From Durusdinium trenchii (Eukaryota; Sar; Dinophyceae; Suessiales; Symbiodiniaceae): a stretch of DNA of 64,000 nt. The translations under genes were made by a program, and so were the position numbers. Positions 53,551-63,929 of the stretch are shown here, one piece after another (positions within the stretch are counted from its first letter, which is position 1; each line of letters begins with the position of its first letter). The notes beneath the pieces are model-generated. The model was not told where the DNA came from. It saw nothing but the letters and a program-made list of their open reading frames with translations, and ran no database searches. The DNA lies in assembly GCA_963970005.1 (NCBI GenBank), contig CAXAMN010000001.1:2366975-2430974 (forward strand). The letters run 5' to 3'.

Positions 53551-54374
53551 ATGAATGAAGCGCAAGGGACTGTTTATTTTCCGGGGCTTCGGCTCACCAA
53601 CAACTCATTGATAGATATCAAGCCTGAGGAATCCATGCATCTACGAATCCCCCTCGCTTTCAGGGGAGGTCTAGTCTTGGTGGATGTTTGGGGGGGCAGG
53701 TTGCAAATTCTTTTCCAGCAAGGTAGCTGGATCGAAGGATTCTCCTTGCATGTATAGTACCCTCCAATTCTTTTTGGTGGGGCTGGTGGTCACCCAACCC
53801 TCAGACTCACGGTTGTACTGATATTGATCCTCTACTGAGATGCACATCATGGTCCACCAACTTGTGTTGAATTGCATTTCTTGGTTTCGGGTCGCACTAC
53901 CTCGACCTAAAAAGTACTAGCTCCTGTTGGTGTGACCACAGCCACGGGGTCTATCCAATGTTATACATATCGGCCTCTCGATTACCTTTCCATATATATA
54001 TATATCCAATGTTGGATCCAGCACTGTGATCTATACGCACAAGCAACTAATGCCAGGTTGCGGATGAGATGTTCAGTCACTAGACCGGTTCCAGCAGGTT
54101 CACTGCAGTAGTCATTTTAACCAAGAAAATCATTGACGTGTCGTTCACCAGTTAGTTCTCGCGGACAAGGGCACTCACTCTTTGCACTCTGTCCAATGGT
54201 TTCATATTCCTCCCAGATGCTGCTAGTGATGTGCAGGAGTGTTCAAAGTGATATTTTTTAATATGTCTTTCAGACCCTAGATTCTATAGACTTCAGGTGC
54301 TTTCAGCACACAAAACATACTGCACAACTGCACAACCCTAAACTCGCTATATAGCATGCTTTAGCCTTTTTCAG

Positions 54375-54441
54375 GTCGGTCGCGAAGCCGTGTAGAGCCG
54401 AGGCCACAGTGGAACGCTTTGATCCCATGTTGAAGAGATGG
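54375..54441 (+). CDS. Kelch-repeat gene, exon i (V-E-R-F-D-P...W)
   Basis: After acceptor GCCTTTTTCAG the frame reads RSVAKPCRAEATVERFDPML and KRW, ending at TGG|GTGACT. V-E-R-F-D-P, four residues, W is the Kelch signature. If translation continued, the frame beyond (CTTCGCTGCACCAAGCACAG) gives L-P-S-L-H-Q only after a shift, so either the donor after Trp is real or the gene is frameshifted here. A later Gly-Gly strand was not found downstream. Confidence 0.65.
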
Positions 54442-55302
54442 GTGACTCTGTGCCTTCGCTGCACCAAGCACAGGTCACGGCACCCGGCCGGTGGCGGTGC
54501 GGCGTCGGGGTACGGTGGGATGGAGCGACCTTTGGAAAAGAGCCTCGTGTGTGGGGAAGATGCCAGGATTTCATATTAGCAACTGCCAAAACGTGCGAGA
54601 GGTCGTATGATTTCATATGATCATGTCCTTTTTGTTTCCAGGCGTTTTGGCAGATGCTAATATGGATTTCATAAGTATGAGTGAGACTGGGTCACTGGGT
54701 GATTTCATCGGTTTGATGGGAATCGAGAAGGTGTTGAATTGAGTCGAACTCCGAGTCACATCCTGCAGCGTGGATGATGGCTGTGGTGAATGAGGATGGC
54801 TGAGGGTTGTGTGATCTCCAGTGCACCAAAAGCAGAACCTGAAAACATGAACGACTCGGAGAGTCCGGAACGCACGTTCGTTGCTGCTTGCTGTACAGTA
54901 GGTCACTTGAACAAGTTCTTGAAGGAAACCATTTTAGGTGTGAAAGCAGCACACTCCTAGAAGAGTGCACTTTGTGAGTATATATGCATATTATAGATAG
55001 ATAAGCTTTAGTGATGATTGAAGCGGGACATTTGGCAAGCGTACAATTGTGATTGTACACTTGGTTTCCCCGGTGCTTTTAATTCCAAGTCCCGAAGTGA
55101 GCCACCTCCGAATCCTCCAAGAATCACTCACCCTCTGACCTTCGATGTGCCGGCTACTTTGCGGTGGGAAATTGTTTGGATCAGAACCTGACTGGAACCA
55201 AAGCAATCACAAGGTGAAAAGACGGGAATGGATTCTGCTGCCATTTGAGTGTTCAGTTCCTTGACACTTTGACGTATCCCATCCAGGGGGAAGAACACCT
55301 AA
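54442..55302. other. Gene-free or intronic stretch
   Basis: I see no supported exon. Confidence 0.3.
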
Positions 55303-55545
55303 AAAAAGCAAAAAGCACCGTCGAAGGCCTCCCTTGCCGACGGGGCGCTTCGGCTGTGCGGCTGCAGCGGCCTGGGCGTAGGAGGAGAAGGCGCATGGTC
55401 TGAAGGGAATGTTCTCGGGTCGGCCATTGGAATTGATATGTCCAGGAAAGAAACTGGATGGTACAAAGTCATTACCCTGCGGAACTTGGTGTTGGAAGAT
55501 CTTTCTTTACCATATTGGTTGCAAGTATTGGGAAGTTCAAGTTAA
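55303..55545 (+). CDS. Candidate exon, unknown protein
   Basis: The frame after a TAA reads KASLADGALRLCGCSGLGVG, GEGAWSEGNVLGSAIGIDMS, RKETGWYKVITLRNLVLEDL and SLPYWLQ before a stop. The middle and end are clearly protein-like. An in-frame ATG lies at the IDMSRK site. Acceptor and donor are not clear. Another + frame (55409-55696) is also open. Family unknown. Confidence 0.35.
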   Translation, partial: KKQKAPSKASLADGALRLCGCSGLGVGGEGAWSEGNVLGSAIGIDMSRKETGWYKVITLRNLVLEDLSLPYWLQVLGSSS

Positions 55546-56342
55546 GAGTGCCCCTTGCAGTACAAGCGAAGGCGCAACGAAGGTCATAGGTCCGGCCCGG
55601 ACCCCCCAAAAATCACTGCTGACCAGGTCAAGATCTGGCCTTGCAAGCCAAGCCGCGAGGGGCCGCGAGGGGTGTCGGGGCCAACGCGTCGCTTAGGGCC
55701 AGTGTCGTGGTTTCCACGGCCAATGAATCACATTTTTCCTGTGAAAACCACAGGATCTAGGTAACCTAGCCTCATGTGAACAGCACATTGCACCGACTAG
55801 AGCGGTGGAGAGATCGAACCTCTCTCTTGCCGCGAAATCGCCCTTTGGGCCACAGAAAGGCAGCAGTGTCCTCTCAACTGGGGGCGCAACTGGGTCGCGA
55901 AGCTTCGATCTAAGAATGTTAATGTATATAAAGATGGTGTTGGAACATGTCTTAGATGGTGTTTGAACTCTCGGAAACTCCCAAGAACCCTCTTTACTGA
56001 ACAGTGATCTTGGGCATTTCCGGAAGTTCCCCCCCAAAGTGATCTTGACACCTTTGTTGGTTGAAACGGCTGGCTACAGCTGCCCAAGTGGGCAGCGAGC
56101 TGCCGAGTGTCCTCTCCATCCGTTGAAATTGACACCATTTTTTTGAAAGATTGCTCTCGCTCGCTAAAGGAGCAGGTTTCAAACGGACAACTTCAACCCA
56201 CTTGGCACCTATAGTCGGAGCCATCCCTCCTTTGACGCTTGGAAGGCTCTACAGTTCACTGTTTCGGGAAAAGAGGCCGGTTTCTTCCCTGACGTATTCC
56301 GCAGTGAAATCGTCGCCTCGCTATTAATTTGGATCAAGTGTT
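55546..56342. other. Gene-free stretch
   Basis: Minus frames of 70-114 codons are open here but overlap one another and show no splice borders. Confidence 0.3.
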
Positions 56343-56501
56343 TTGTTCAAAAGCCTTGGGTTTGGACTCACCTCGTGCGCCATGAACGTCACTGCACTCA
56401 GCTCCTTGAGCCAGCGCAAGCCTGATGATGTGAGCCTCAGCCGCCTCAGCGCGATTGATTTCCGAGCCTTTCATCCAAATCAAATCCTGCGAATCCTCCA
56501 G
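56343..56501 (+). CDS. Candidate first exon, unknown protein
   Basis: The frame ends exactly at a consensus donor CAG|GTGAGC. An in-frame ATG at 56382 would give MNVTALSSLSQRKPDDVSLS, RLSAIDFRAFHPNQILRILQ. Upstream the frame stays open (GFGLTSCA), so it could also be internal. The peptide has a Ser/Leu-rich start and a basic, hydrophobic end. Family unknown. Confidence 0.5.
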
Positions 56502-56648
56502 GTGAGCAAATCACCGTCCAAATGAAGAAACAAGTCCCAGCCCCAGCACCCTCCTCTGGTGGCTTTTGTAGACTTAAAAGTGTCAGGTGGTGACCTGTTG
56601 AAGGGTGCTGGTCCTTATGATCCTTATGACTTCATCACTGCAGGCCCA

Positions 56649-56921
56649 CCAATCACAAAACAGCTCTGATACTGAGCACAATCCCTCCCTCAAGCGAGAA
56701 AGGGAATGCTGCAGATCCTACGACAGTGCTGTGTGGTTCAAATTCCCGAAATTCTAAATCCATCGAAATCCACTCCTCACACGGCCATTGCGAACTACCG
56801 ATCTCGGCCATCGATGAAGGAAGAGCGCTGACGATCGTCCTAGCCCTATCCTGGCACCAAAGACTCCTCGCTCCTCCTTCTACACCTGGATTCCGGACCT
56901 GGATCTACCTCGTCACCTGGC
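56649..56921 (+). CDS. Candidate exon, frame uncertain
   Basis: The stretch lies between an acceptor CATCACTGCAG and a donor-like CGGC|GTGAGG-type site (GGCGGTGAGG). One frame is open throughout (IHSSHGHCELPISAIDEGRA and on). Another gives LLLLHLDSGPGSTSSPGG near the 3' end. The frames do not agree, so only the borders are suggestive. Confidence 0.3.
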
Positions 56922-57154
56922 GGTGAGGAAGGTGACATTTTTCTACAAAGCATCACCAAAGCACGGAATGATGCGGCTTGTGTGTTTCTTTGTTTCCAAA
57001 GGTGGCCAGTTCGTTTTTTGTTGACATTCCCACCTTGATGGAACATGCATGATAGTGCTTCCCTCCCTCGCAAATATAAGAATGCTGTAGCTATAGAAGC
57101 AACATGAAGCAAGCATCTATATAGACGTATTTTTGAAATGATTTGGCTCATGCA

Positions 57155-57361
57155 GGTGCCAGCATGGTCAGAGGTTCCATTGACACAACAAGTTGCACTG
57201 TGCTGTCAGCACCACATCACAGTGGCCTGACCCTTCCATGGAGTATTTTTGATTCACTGCCGGGCCTTCATGGTTTCCGACCTGAAATAGCGGCAATCGG
57301 AGGGTTTACTGCATTCGAAGTTGTGCAGTTGCAAGACATGTTGTTTCTCAGACCTAGTTGA
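57155..57361 (+). CDS. Candidate terminal exon, unknown protein
   Basis: After acceptor GGCTCATGCAG the frame reads GASMVRGSIDTTSCTVLSAP, then a hydrophobic stretch, GFRPEIAAIGGFTAFEVVQL, QDM and a stop. I-A-A-I-G-G-F could be a diverged Kelch strand but lacks the rest. No family is assigned. Confidence 0.35.
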   Translation, partial: GASMVRGSIDTTSCTVLSAPHHSGLTLPWSIFDSLPGLHGFRPEIAAIGGFTAFEVVQLQDMLFLRPS

Positions 57362-58219
57362 GTTGCATGCACATCAAAGTTGTGTGTATCCGACACATGA
57401 TCACCTGGGGTTGCCGAACATGCATGGGCAGCGATTGGAACAGCGTGGACAAGCTTTCATTCACACAGTTAAATCCGCCCGCACCGAAGGTGGCGTAATC
57501 ATGGGGTGGGGGCATATTTTGGTGAAAACAATGGTTTTTGATAGGTCACGACGGCGGAATTCAAAACACTGTTTTTTACAGCACGGAATTGACTAGTTCG
57601 TGCATGCGCCTGCCCGGAACCGGCAAGAGAAAAGTGGTAAAAACATGTGTTTGTCCATTGTTGGTCTTCGATGTTCGGTTTTGAAACGCGTTATTGTTTT
57701 TGTTCATGTGTCTTGTCACGAAAGCCGGGGGGCCGGATTTTCTGATTTCGAATCTGTGTGGGTGACCGTTTTTGCCCTTGTTGTTGGGCAACTGTTTCAT
57801 GGCGGTGCGGGCGGACCTTGCCGCGGAGCGGCGTGAATATTAACATGTGTATGTTGATCATGAATCATGAATACAATACATATGATATATTATAATGTTT
57901 CAGTTGATTTGGAATTGATTTGTATCATATTATCATATCCTTCAAATCCAGATCGAAGGAAAGGTGGTGGAGCTTGAATTTGATACTCCATCTACTTCTG
58001 TCTCTTTCAGGATGGTTGCGGGTGATAGACTGCAAAATCACTGCACACCTGATTGATGTTGAGAAACTTCCAACCAACAACGCAGATTGACGCAGAGCTG
58101 TGGGGAGCATCAGATCGCAGGTAGAAGCTTCCCCACTGAAGCCGATAAAAGGCGTAAGGTTCCAAAGAGACACACTGGTTGTAGTTATTTTGAATGTTTT
58201 TTGGGGATGTGAAATTTAG
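57362..58219. other. Stretch with fragmentary coding signal
   Basis: Two short pieces stand out on +: IEGKVVELEFDTPS after AAATCCAG at about 57950, and WLRVIDCKITAHLIDVEKLP after CTTTCAG at about 58010. Both have acceptors, neither a convincing donor. Confidence 0.3.
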
Positions 58220-58370
58220 CAAGGAGGCCATAGAGGCCCTGAACCCCAGACAATTCTTGAACGCAATGTGTTGGCTGTGCGATCTCCAGATACATCGTGT
58301 GGCACTCTGGGGTGGTTTCTTCCAAGGCGGTGCACCTTTGCCACCCACGGGATTGATGCATCAGCTGCAC
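58220..58370 (+). CDS. Candidate internal exon, unknown protein
   Basis: From acceptor GTGAAATTTAG to donor CAC|GTGAGC the frame reads KEAIEALNPRQFLNAMCWLC, DLQIHRVALWGGFFQGGAPL, PPTGLMHQLH. It is helical with a Trp/Cys cluster and a Gly-rich turn. The frame stays open past the donor for about 80 codons, so the donor is not forced. The minus strand is also open for 107 codons. Confidence 0.4.
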
Positions 58371-59008
58371 GTGAGCAAACTGGAAGACTTCCTCAAGGTG
58401 TGGACCTTGCAAACCCCCCCGCGCGGCCGGGAAGCTCTCGCTGGAGAGTCGAGAAACGGTGCCTCCGTGTGGACCACCCAGAAGTGTCCAACTTGCACAA
58501 CTGTCCAACGCTTTTCAGAGCGCCAACGACACGGCACGAATTCGAGCGCTTGGAAGCGCTTGACACGAATTCGACTTGCCCCAGAGTTGGTTTTCGTGTG
58601 CCCCTATAGATGCTGAGAAGTCTGGAAGCTGTTTTTCCACTGATGACAATAAGACGGTGCTGTTTGTCTCCTTTCGCTTGCTTTTGCCCCGGATGGCTCG
58701 GCCGATCCATCCCAACTCGGCACCCTGTACCGCAGACATCGTTCGAAGACATGGGGTGTGTAGCTTAGCTCAACTATAGGAAGACCTACCTGGCGACAAC
58801 TCGACCCCCCGGGTTCGGTTCGCGGCTGTCGCGGCTGTCGTTCATCGCCGGGTTCGCGGCTGTTGCCAGGAGGTCGCCGGAGAGCCCACGTCTTTGACCG
58901 CCAAAGTGGATCGGGCACGGCTCAGCGATGGAGATCGTGTAAGGCTTTATGCCTTGTGAGGTGGACCGAGATGGGCATAAGGAATTCAATGGAATTCATG
59001 AAAAAGCA
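58371..59008. other. Gene-free stretch
   Basis: Overlapping open frames on both strands without a preference. No supported exon. Confidence 0.3.
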
Positions 59009-59009
59009 T

Positions 59010-59092
59010 GTAACAAGAAGCTACTAGTAACAAGTGCATCGCTACTAGTAACAAGTGCCTTACTAGTAGTAACAAGAAGCTACTAGTATCCA
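59010..59092. repeat. TACTAGTAAC-family repeat
   Basis: GTAACAAGAAGCTACTAGTA, ACAAGTGCATCGCTACTAGT, AACAAGTGCCTTACTAGTAG, TAACAAGAAGCTACTAG. This is the cleanest copy of the family: a 25-30-bp unit repeated about four times. Confidence 0.9.
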
Positions 59093-60908
59093 CATATATC
59101 TAATTCAGTAAGTGGGTAAGAACAGAGCTCACCCCGACATGAAACTGGCAATTTTGGACCGCATCAAGTAAAATCAGTCTCTTCTGGTCGTTGGACTTAA
59201 AGGCAGGACGGCTTGATTTGATTGACATAGAAGTCTTAGAAGCTGGCTGTGATGGATTTATCTTAAAATGCAAAAAGTTCAATCATTGACGTTGATTGAT
59301 GTTGTTTGCTGTTTCGCTTTCTAAAGCTGTAAGGAAAGGTCTGTGTGCAAGGAATTTGGCGCTTGGATTTGCATCATGCGACACCCGTTACTCGACCTCC
59401 CTCCCTTGACAAGTCCTAACAGAGGGACACACCTCCAACAACACCACGCACTGAAAAGAGTGCCTGGTTTTCAGACAATGCAACAAATCAAGAACAAGTC
59501 CAGCGCAATCCTTGTGCAGTTCCCCAATGTGCGTGTTTGTACTTGTGTTTGGTGTTAGACAATGTTTGACTCTCAACATGTGACACCCCAAATCTAAAGT
59601 GGACGGATAGAAGACATTGACATGATGATGTCAGGGGCAATGGAATCATAGGAAGTCAAATCAGGCAAGTTGAAGCCATGTTTCATCCTCATCGTTCAAC
59701 CTGTCCAGACTGTTTTCCCTGGCAAGACGTTTCAACTTGCATATGCTTGCATATGCTTGCTCCACCAAAATCAAGCGACCCGGTTTCCGGCGACGGCTCG
59801 ACCTGAACCCGCCCGGGCCCGAAGTCTGAAGACGAAAGAAAGCAGACGAGTTGTGCGAAGACTCGATGGAACTTCCGGGTCCCTTGGAAGACGACGAAGA
59901 CGAAGGGTTCCTGAATTTGGCTTGTCCACTTCCATGTCAATGCGTGAGAGTGATACATTCCCATCACTCCCTGAAATCTTGGCTCTCTTACACTTTATAT
60001 ACTTGGAGATGTCATGGGGCCAACAAGAAAGATGGAGGACCTGGTCTTGCGAAGACCAGACAGGCAACCTTCACTTTCGACCGCTGCTTTGACTCTCCTT
60101 AGAACCGACTCACAGCTTGCCACAGTGCGATATGTACAATCAACAAAAATACATTCCAAAAAATGCCTGTAAACTCCGTGTCAACACGACTTGTGCCTCA
60201 AGACGACTTGCGCCACCCTGGAAGACCGAAACTGTGGATTGCCAAGAAAACATGACTTGCAGGCATCGATCCAATTTGGCTGGCACACTGCATGCACAAG
60301 AACACAGCAAGCTGAAGCTTTGACAGAACTACGGAGAACCAGAAAGGGCGCCACTTCATAATGGGACGATTCAAAAGCAAACATCCTATTCTGCCGCAAA
60401 CAAGGATCGCAAAAGAAAAGGAGGAAAAAGTCCCAGATGGCACAAGTCTCAAGTAAGTGGTTCATGCCATTTCATGCCCATATGGTTTTGTGAGTTTGAG
60501 TGGTCCTCGTCGCCAGGTGGGATTCAGCCCGACAAATGTGGTGAATGTCTTGAAGGGGAAAAGCATTTTTTTCGGGACGAATGAACATGCACCCCAAGCG
60601 TTCACATCAAATTGTTTAAATTTGGTCTTCGGTTTGTGATTGAACATCAGCAGCCGCTCTGTCGGCAGCTGTTGTGCCTGTTCTTCTCAACGTGACATTC
60701 AGAGATCTGAGATAATTATCTCGAAACTGAGGTGTTCATCATAACCGATCATAACATCAATATCCAGGGATAGGAGATTGAGCTAGGATACGCCCCGGCA
60801 CAATATGTTGATACGTAGTTCCTTTGGGGGAAGGCATTTTAATTCAGGTGTTTGTTGGTATATGCTAGGTATTTGCGTTAGACCTTTGTGGCATGCTGCA
60901 TGTTCCAG
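59093..60908. other. Stretch without confirmed gene
   Basis: Three + frames and one minus frame are open around 59.67-60.10 kb; the + frame MCEDSMELPGPLEDDEDEGF is acidic and plausible but cannot be separated from its rivals. Near 60.52 kb VGFSPTNVVNVLKGKSIFFG follows CGCCAG. Neither is strong enough to call. Confidence 0.3.
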
Positions 60909-61091
60909 TTGCCGGGAACCCAAGAGCACAGCTACCGCCAGGGGTTGCTCCCCAAAAATCAGCCCTCTCACCGGTACATTGATTTCCCAGATCGAAGGAC
61001 AGGCACCACCGCCTTGGAAGCGGCAATCATCGACGAAGATGTCATTCTCAATCTTTCAGGGCATCGTGATTGTATGAATCCGATGGACTGA
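60909..61091 (+). CDS. Candidate exon, unknown protein
   Basis: After acceptor CATGTTCCAG the phase-0 frame gives LPGTQEHSYRQGLLPKNQPS, HRYIDFPDRRTGTTALEAAI, IDEDVILNLSGHRDCMNPMD and a TGA. Charged and hydrophobic residues are well mixed and the string looks like a compact domain. G-T-T-A-L-E-A-A-I recalls an ankyrin helix, but no second repeat is seen. The exon may end before the TGA and splice into the frame that follows. Confidence 0.45.
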   Translation: MPGTQEHSYRQGLLPKNQPSHRYIDFPDRRTGTTALEAAIIDEDVILNLSGHRDCMNPMD

Positions 61092-61093
61092 AG

Positions 61094-61192
61094 TCGAGAA
61101 CGACACTCCCTGGAAGAGGGACTGCCTTGACCGTAAAGAGTCCATGGGCAGTGCTGAAAAGGCGCTGCTACTGCAAATGACGACACAGGATC
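61094..61192 (+). CDS. Candidate internal exon, unknown protein
   Basis: A frame open from 61078 (EVENDTPWKRDCLDRKESMG, SAEKALLLQMTTQD) ends at a consensus donor GATC|GTGAGT. It is in a different frame from the preceding candidate, and the space between is too small for an ordinary intron. It conflicts with the minus-strand exon that begins 30 bases further on. Confidence 0.38.
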
Positions 61193-61222
61193 GTGAGTTT
61201 AACACCCAAACAGACCACTTAC

Positions 61223-61509
61223 GCTAAAGGGGTATTCACCGAGCGTCCAAGGGCCATGCTTGAGGCGGCCAAGTCCCACGAGCCTCCATCAAGTAGTAGG
61301 TCTAAATCTTCACTTGAAATTGCAAGAAACGTAGGACGTTCAGACAGAATTGATGTTTCTGGCACCAGGATGTCCTCTAGGAAACCATCGCCAGCCTGGC
61401 TGGGCATGCCTGTCTTTGGTCCTTCGTTTGGCAGCTCAAACGTGTGCTTTGCTGCAGCGTGTGCCTTTTCATCAGGTTTGAAGCGCCTATGTCGCTTGTG
61501 CTTTGCGTT
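61223..61509 (-). CDS. Candidate exon on the minus strand, acidic protein
   Basis: The minus frame is open from 61509 down to a consensus donor AGC|GTAAGT (61222-61217). It starts basic (KHKRHRRFKPDEKAHAAAKH), continues TFELPNEGPKTGMPSQAGDG and becomes acidic and hydrophobic (FLEDILVPETSILSERPTFL, AISSEDLDLLLDGGSWDLAA). The acidic part resembles short linear or activation-type motifs in disordered proteins. The + strand frame is open too but is low-complexity Ser/Arg. Family unknown. Confidence 0.5.
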
Positions 61510-63177
61510 TTAAGCAAATTGGGCTAAAATTCAAAACGAGTGGTGTACTACATTTGCTCACCGTTTTTGCCATCTACTGTGGGCAAATGGGTCCACGGCC
61601 CAAATTCTTTAAAGGGAGCAGGTGGGCAATCACTTTCAATCAAATGCCTTCCCTGCGAGTATTTGCTGAGGTTCTTCAGCAATATTCTCAACGTGCTGGG
61701 AGTACGGTGCATGTGTGTAAGGCAGTTTGGCGCGGAGTTTGAGATTTGGACATTGGTCATTCATGTTCATGGGTGATTCCAGGGAGCAAGTTGATTGACG
61801 TGTGAGTCGCGAGCTTCACCTGTTATTCCTTCATGAACCACTACCATGGGTACTGACTGCGGAAGGCGGTTCTTTCGGTCGGTGCACCACTTCATGTGCT
61901 TTCATGTGCTGTGTGTAACCCTACTGATTGCGCCGATGGACTGCGGCACGAGTGAGGGGGGGCGGGGGCCCTTGCTTCAATCATCCGTTTCAATCGTTGA
62001 GTTAAATAATGTTAAAATATGTTAAATACTGTTTGCTTTCGAGCCTTGTTCGGAGCATGCTTGGCAACTACTGGACGAAGCGATGTCGTGACAAACCAAA
62101 CGGTCGGTACCAATCACTGTATGGTCCACCGGCCGACACATGGTATTGACGGCGCATCACAAATACAGGTGAATTAATACATCTAGATGGTGTCTTACCA
62201 AATTTGCTTGGGGGGCCAACTTAGGTGTAGTTCTGATTTCTGACATGCAATGTTCTCTTCTAGAAGCATGTGCAAAGAAGAGTGTCCCAGAAAATAGCAT
62301 TGCTTTCAAAGATGGATCTTTCAGTCATGAGCTGCACTTAAACAATTGATACATAGCAATACATTACATCAAGCCTGATACTCTTTATGGCCAGCAATTG
62401 CCACTTGAGTTGCCACGATCATGGCATACCACACAGAAATCTATGGGGGGGAACCGGGGGACCTGCGTGCCTGGTGAGGGAGACAACCGAGCGACCTGCG
62501 AAAAGTGTAAGTCTTTAAGTGATCCGATCCTTTGAATCATTTGAGGTTGGGGGTTTCATCCTAGTCTGAGACATACCTGAAGTTTTCTCCAACAGCTCGC
62601 AAAATACACAACTGATTTTGGTGTAGAGCCCCTCATGAACCAACTTTTTGGTTGACTGTAGTCCTGGGTGGGAAGATCACCTTCAGACTGGTAGCCAGGC
62701 GCTGCAAACGCTTGACGTTGGCCTTTGATGAGTGTTTTCCTTAACCAGGATTTTTACGGGGTTTTGATCCACAGCTGCATTGCCGCATGGTCTTGTGTTC
62801 AAATAGTTTCATCTCTGAGATCTCCGAGCCGAGAACCTGCATCGTCTCCTACAGTCGCGTGAGCGCCAGCTGAAGCTGTCAAAAGAGCGAGGAAGTCTGG
62901 GAGATCTCATGAAGTGGTATTGAAGGCATGTGTAGAGGCCTGTTCAAAAACCGTTCACTAAATTTGCCCATATCAAAAGTCTGATTTGGGAGGCGCTGAT
63001 ATGAGCTTTGGATGGGTTTGGGGAACAGATGGGGGAGAGTGAAATTTTCACTTGGATTCTTGACGACCTTTGCCATGGAAGCATAGGAGTGGGCTGGTGT
63101 ACAAGGTCCCTGCTCCCAGGCGTTCGTCGCTACTGGTGTTTTGACGTGGCTCAAGTGTTTGCGTTGTTCGGACTGGC
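61510..63177. other. Gene-free stretch
   Basis: From 61.75 to 62.87 kb no frame longer than 60 codons exists, the longest such interval outside the A+T-rich field. A + frame at 63008-63256 is open but unconvincing. No supported exon. Confidence 0.35.
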
Positions 63178-63430
63178 TCAGTTCCACGGTTCATCGCGCT
63201 GCGTCACGATGGCAGAGCCACCTGCGAAGAAGGCCTGGGCTGTGGCCGGGGGTTGATACTCCAAGTCGTCATTTTGAAGAAACTCTATATATAGAAGTTT
63301 TACCTCCGATGCTGCTGTTCCTGTGATTATTGTAGCATCTTTTGCCCGTGTTGCTATATTATTTCCTACACTTTCTAAAGGGTGGGCATTCTTAAAGGGA
63401 TGTGTTATTGTTTTGCTCAAAGAAAATTTA
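63178..63430 (-). CDS. Open frame partly in A+T-rich sequence, unknown
   Basis: The minus frame reads HPFKNAHPLESVGNNIATRA, KDATIITGTAASEVKLLYIE, FLQNDDLEYQPPATAQAFFA. Residues up to about LQNDD lie in sequence that is much more A+T-rich than the surroundings (63280-63500), while the rest has normal composition. It has no ATG; it could be an exon or a fragment of something inserted. Confidence 0.3.
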
Positions 63431-63752
63431 TCAGGAAATTGTCATTATGTTTTCTTAGATTTGCTTTTGTTGCTTTTGCGTTTGCTACTTTGACGCTTAC
63501 GAAGAAAGATGCTATGATGCTATGCTGTTCGGTGTGACAAGTTCCCATCCACATGAAAGCAGGAACACCGAGGAACCTTGGTTGTGTAGAATTGTGACTA
63601 GTGGGGCTCCAGACGCTGATGTTCAGCTGATGTTCAGCTCAATGCAGTGGTGGCTCCTTCTCGGCGTGGGTGGGGTTTCTTGGCTGCCAGCTCCGGAGTT
63701 TTCGGTTTCCGCTGGCCCTGCTCATCAACATGTCGCCATCCAACCTGCGTAG

Positions 63753-63929
63753 GGAATCTTGCCAGAGCTAGATCGCATCGTTTCCGATCTGGGAAACGAT
63801 CTGCCAGCAGCCGCGGGGCATCCACCACTCGGCGGCAAGAATGGCTTCAGTGGCAGTCTCAGCAGTATGACCAAGTTCCTGCGGATCGCTTGTGGTTGTG
63901 ATCCCTGGCTTGTTCCGTTCATCTCCTAA
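63753..63929 (+). CDS. Candidate exon, unknown protein
   Basis: The frame between two stops reads GILPELDRIVSDLGNDLPAA, AGHPPLGGKNGFSGSLSSMT, KFLRIACGCD and on. It has an amphipathic start and a Gly/Ser-rich loop and looks more coding than the rival + and minus frames. It has no start codon; acceptor could be GCCAG at about 63766. Family unknown. Confidence 0.35.
   Translation, partial: GILPELDRIVSDLGNDLPAAAGHPPLGGKNGFSGSLSSMTKFLRIACGCDPWLVPFIS

Noticed and set aside
59670..60092. 140-codon + ORF with an Arg run, and rivals in two other frames and the minus strand
   Set aside because: No frame can be preferred; the Arg run in one frame is an acidic run in another, typical of GAAGAC repeats.
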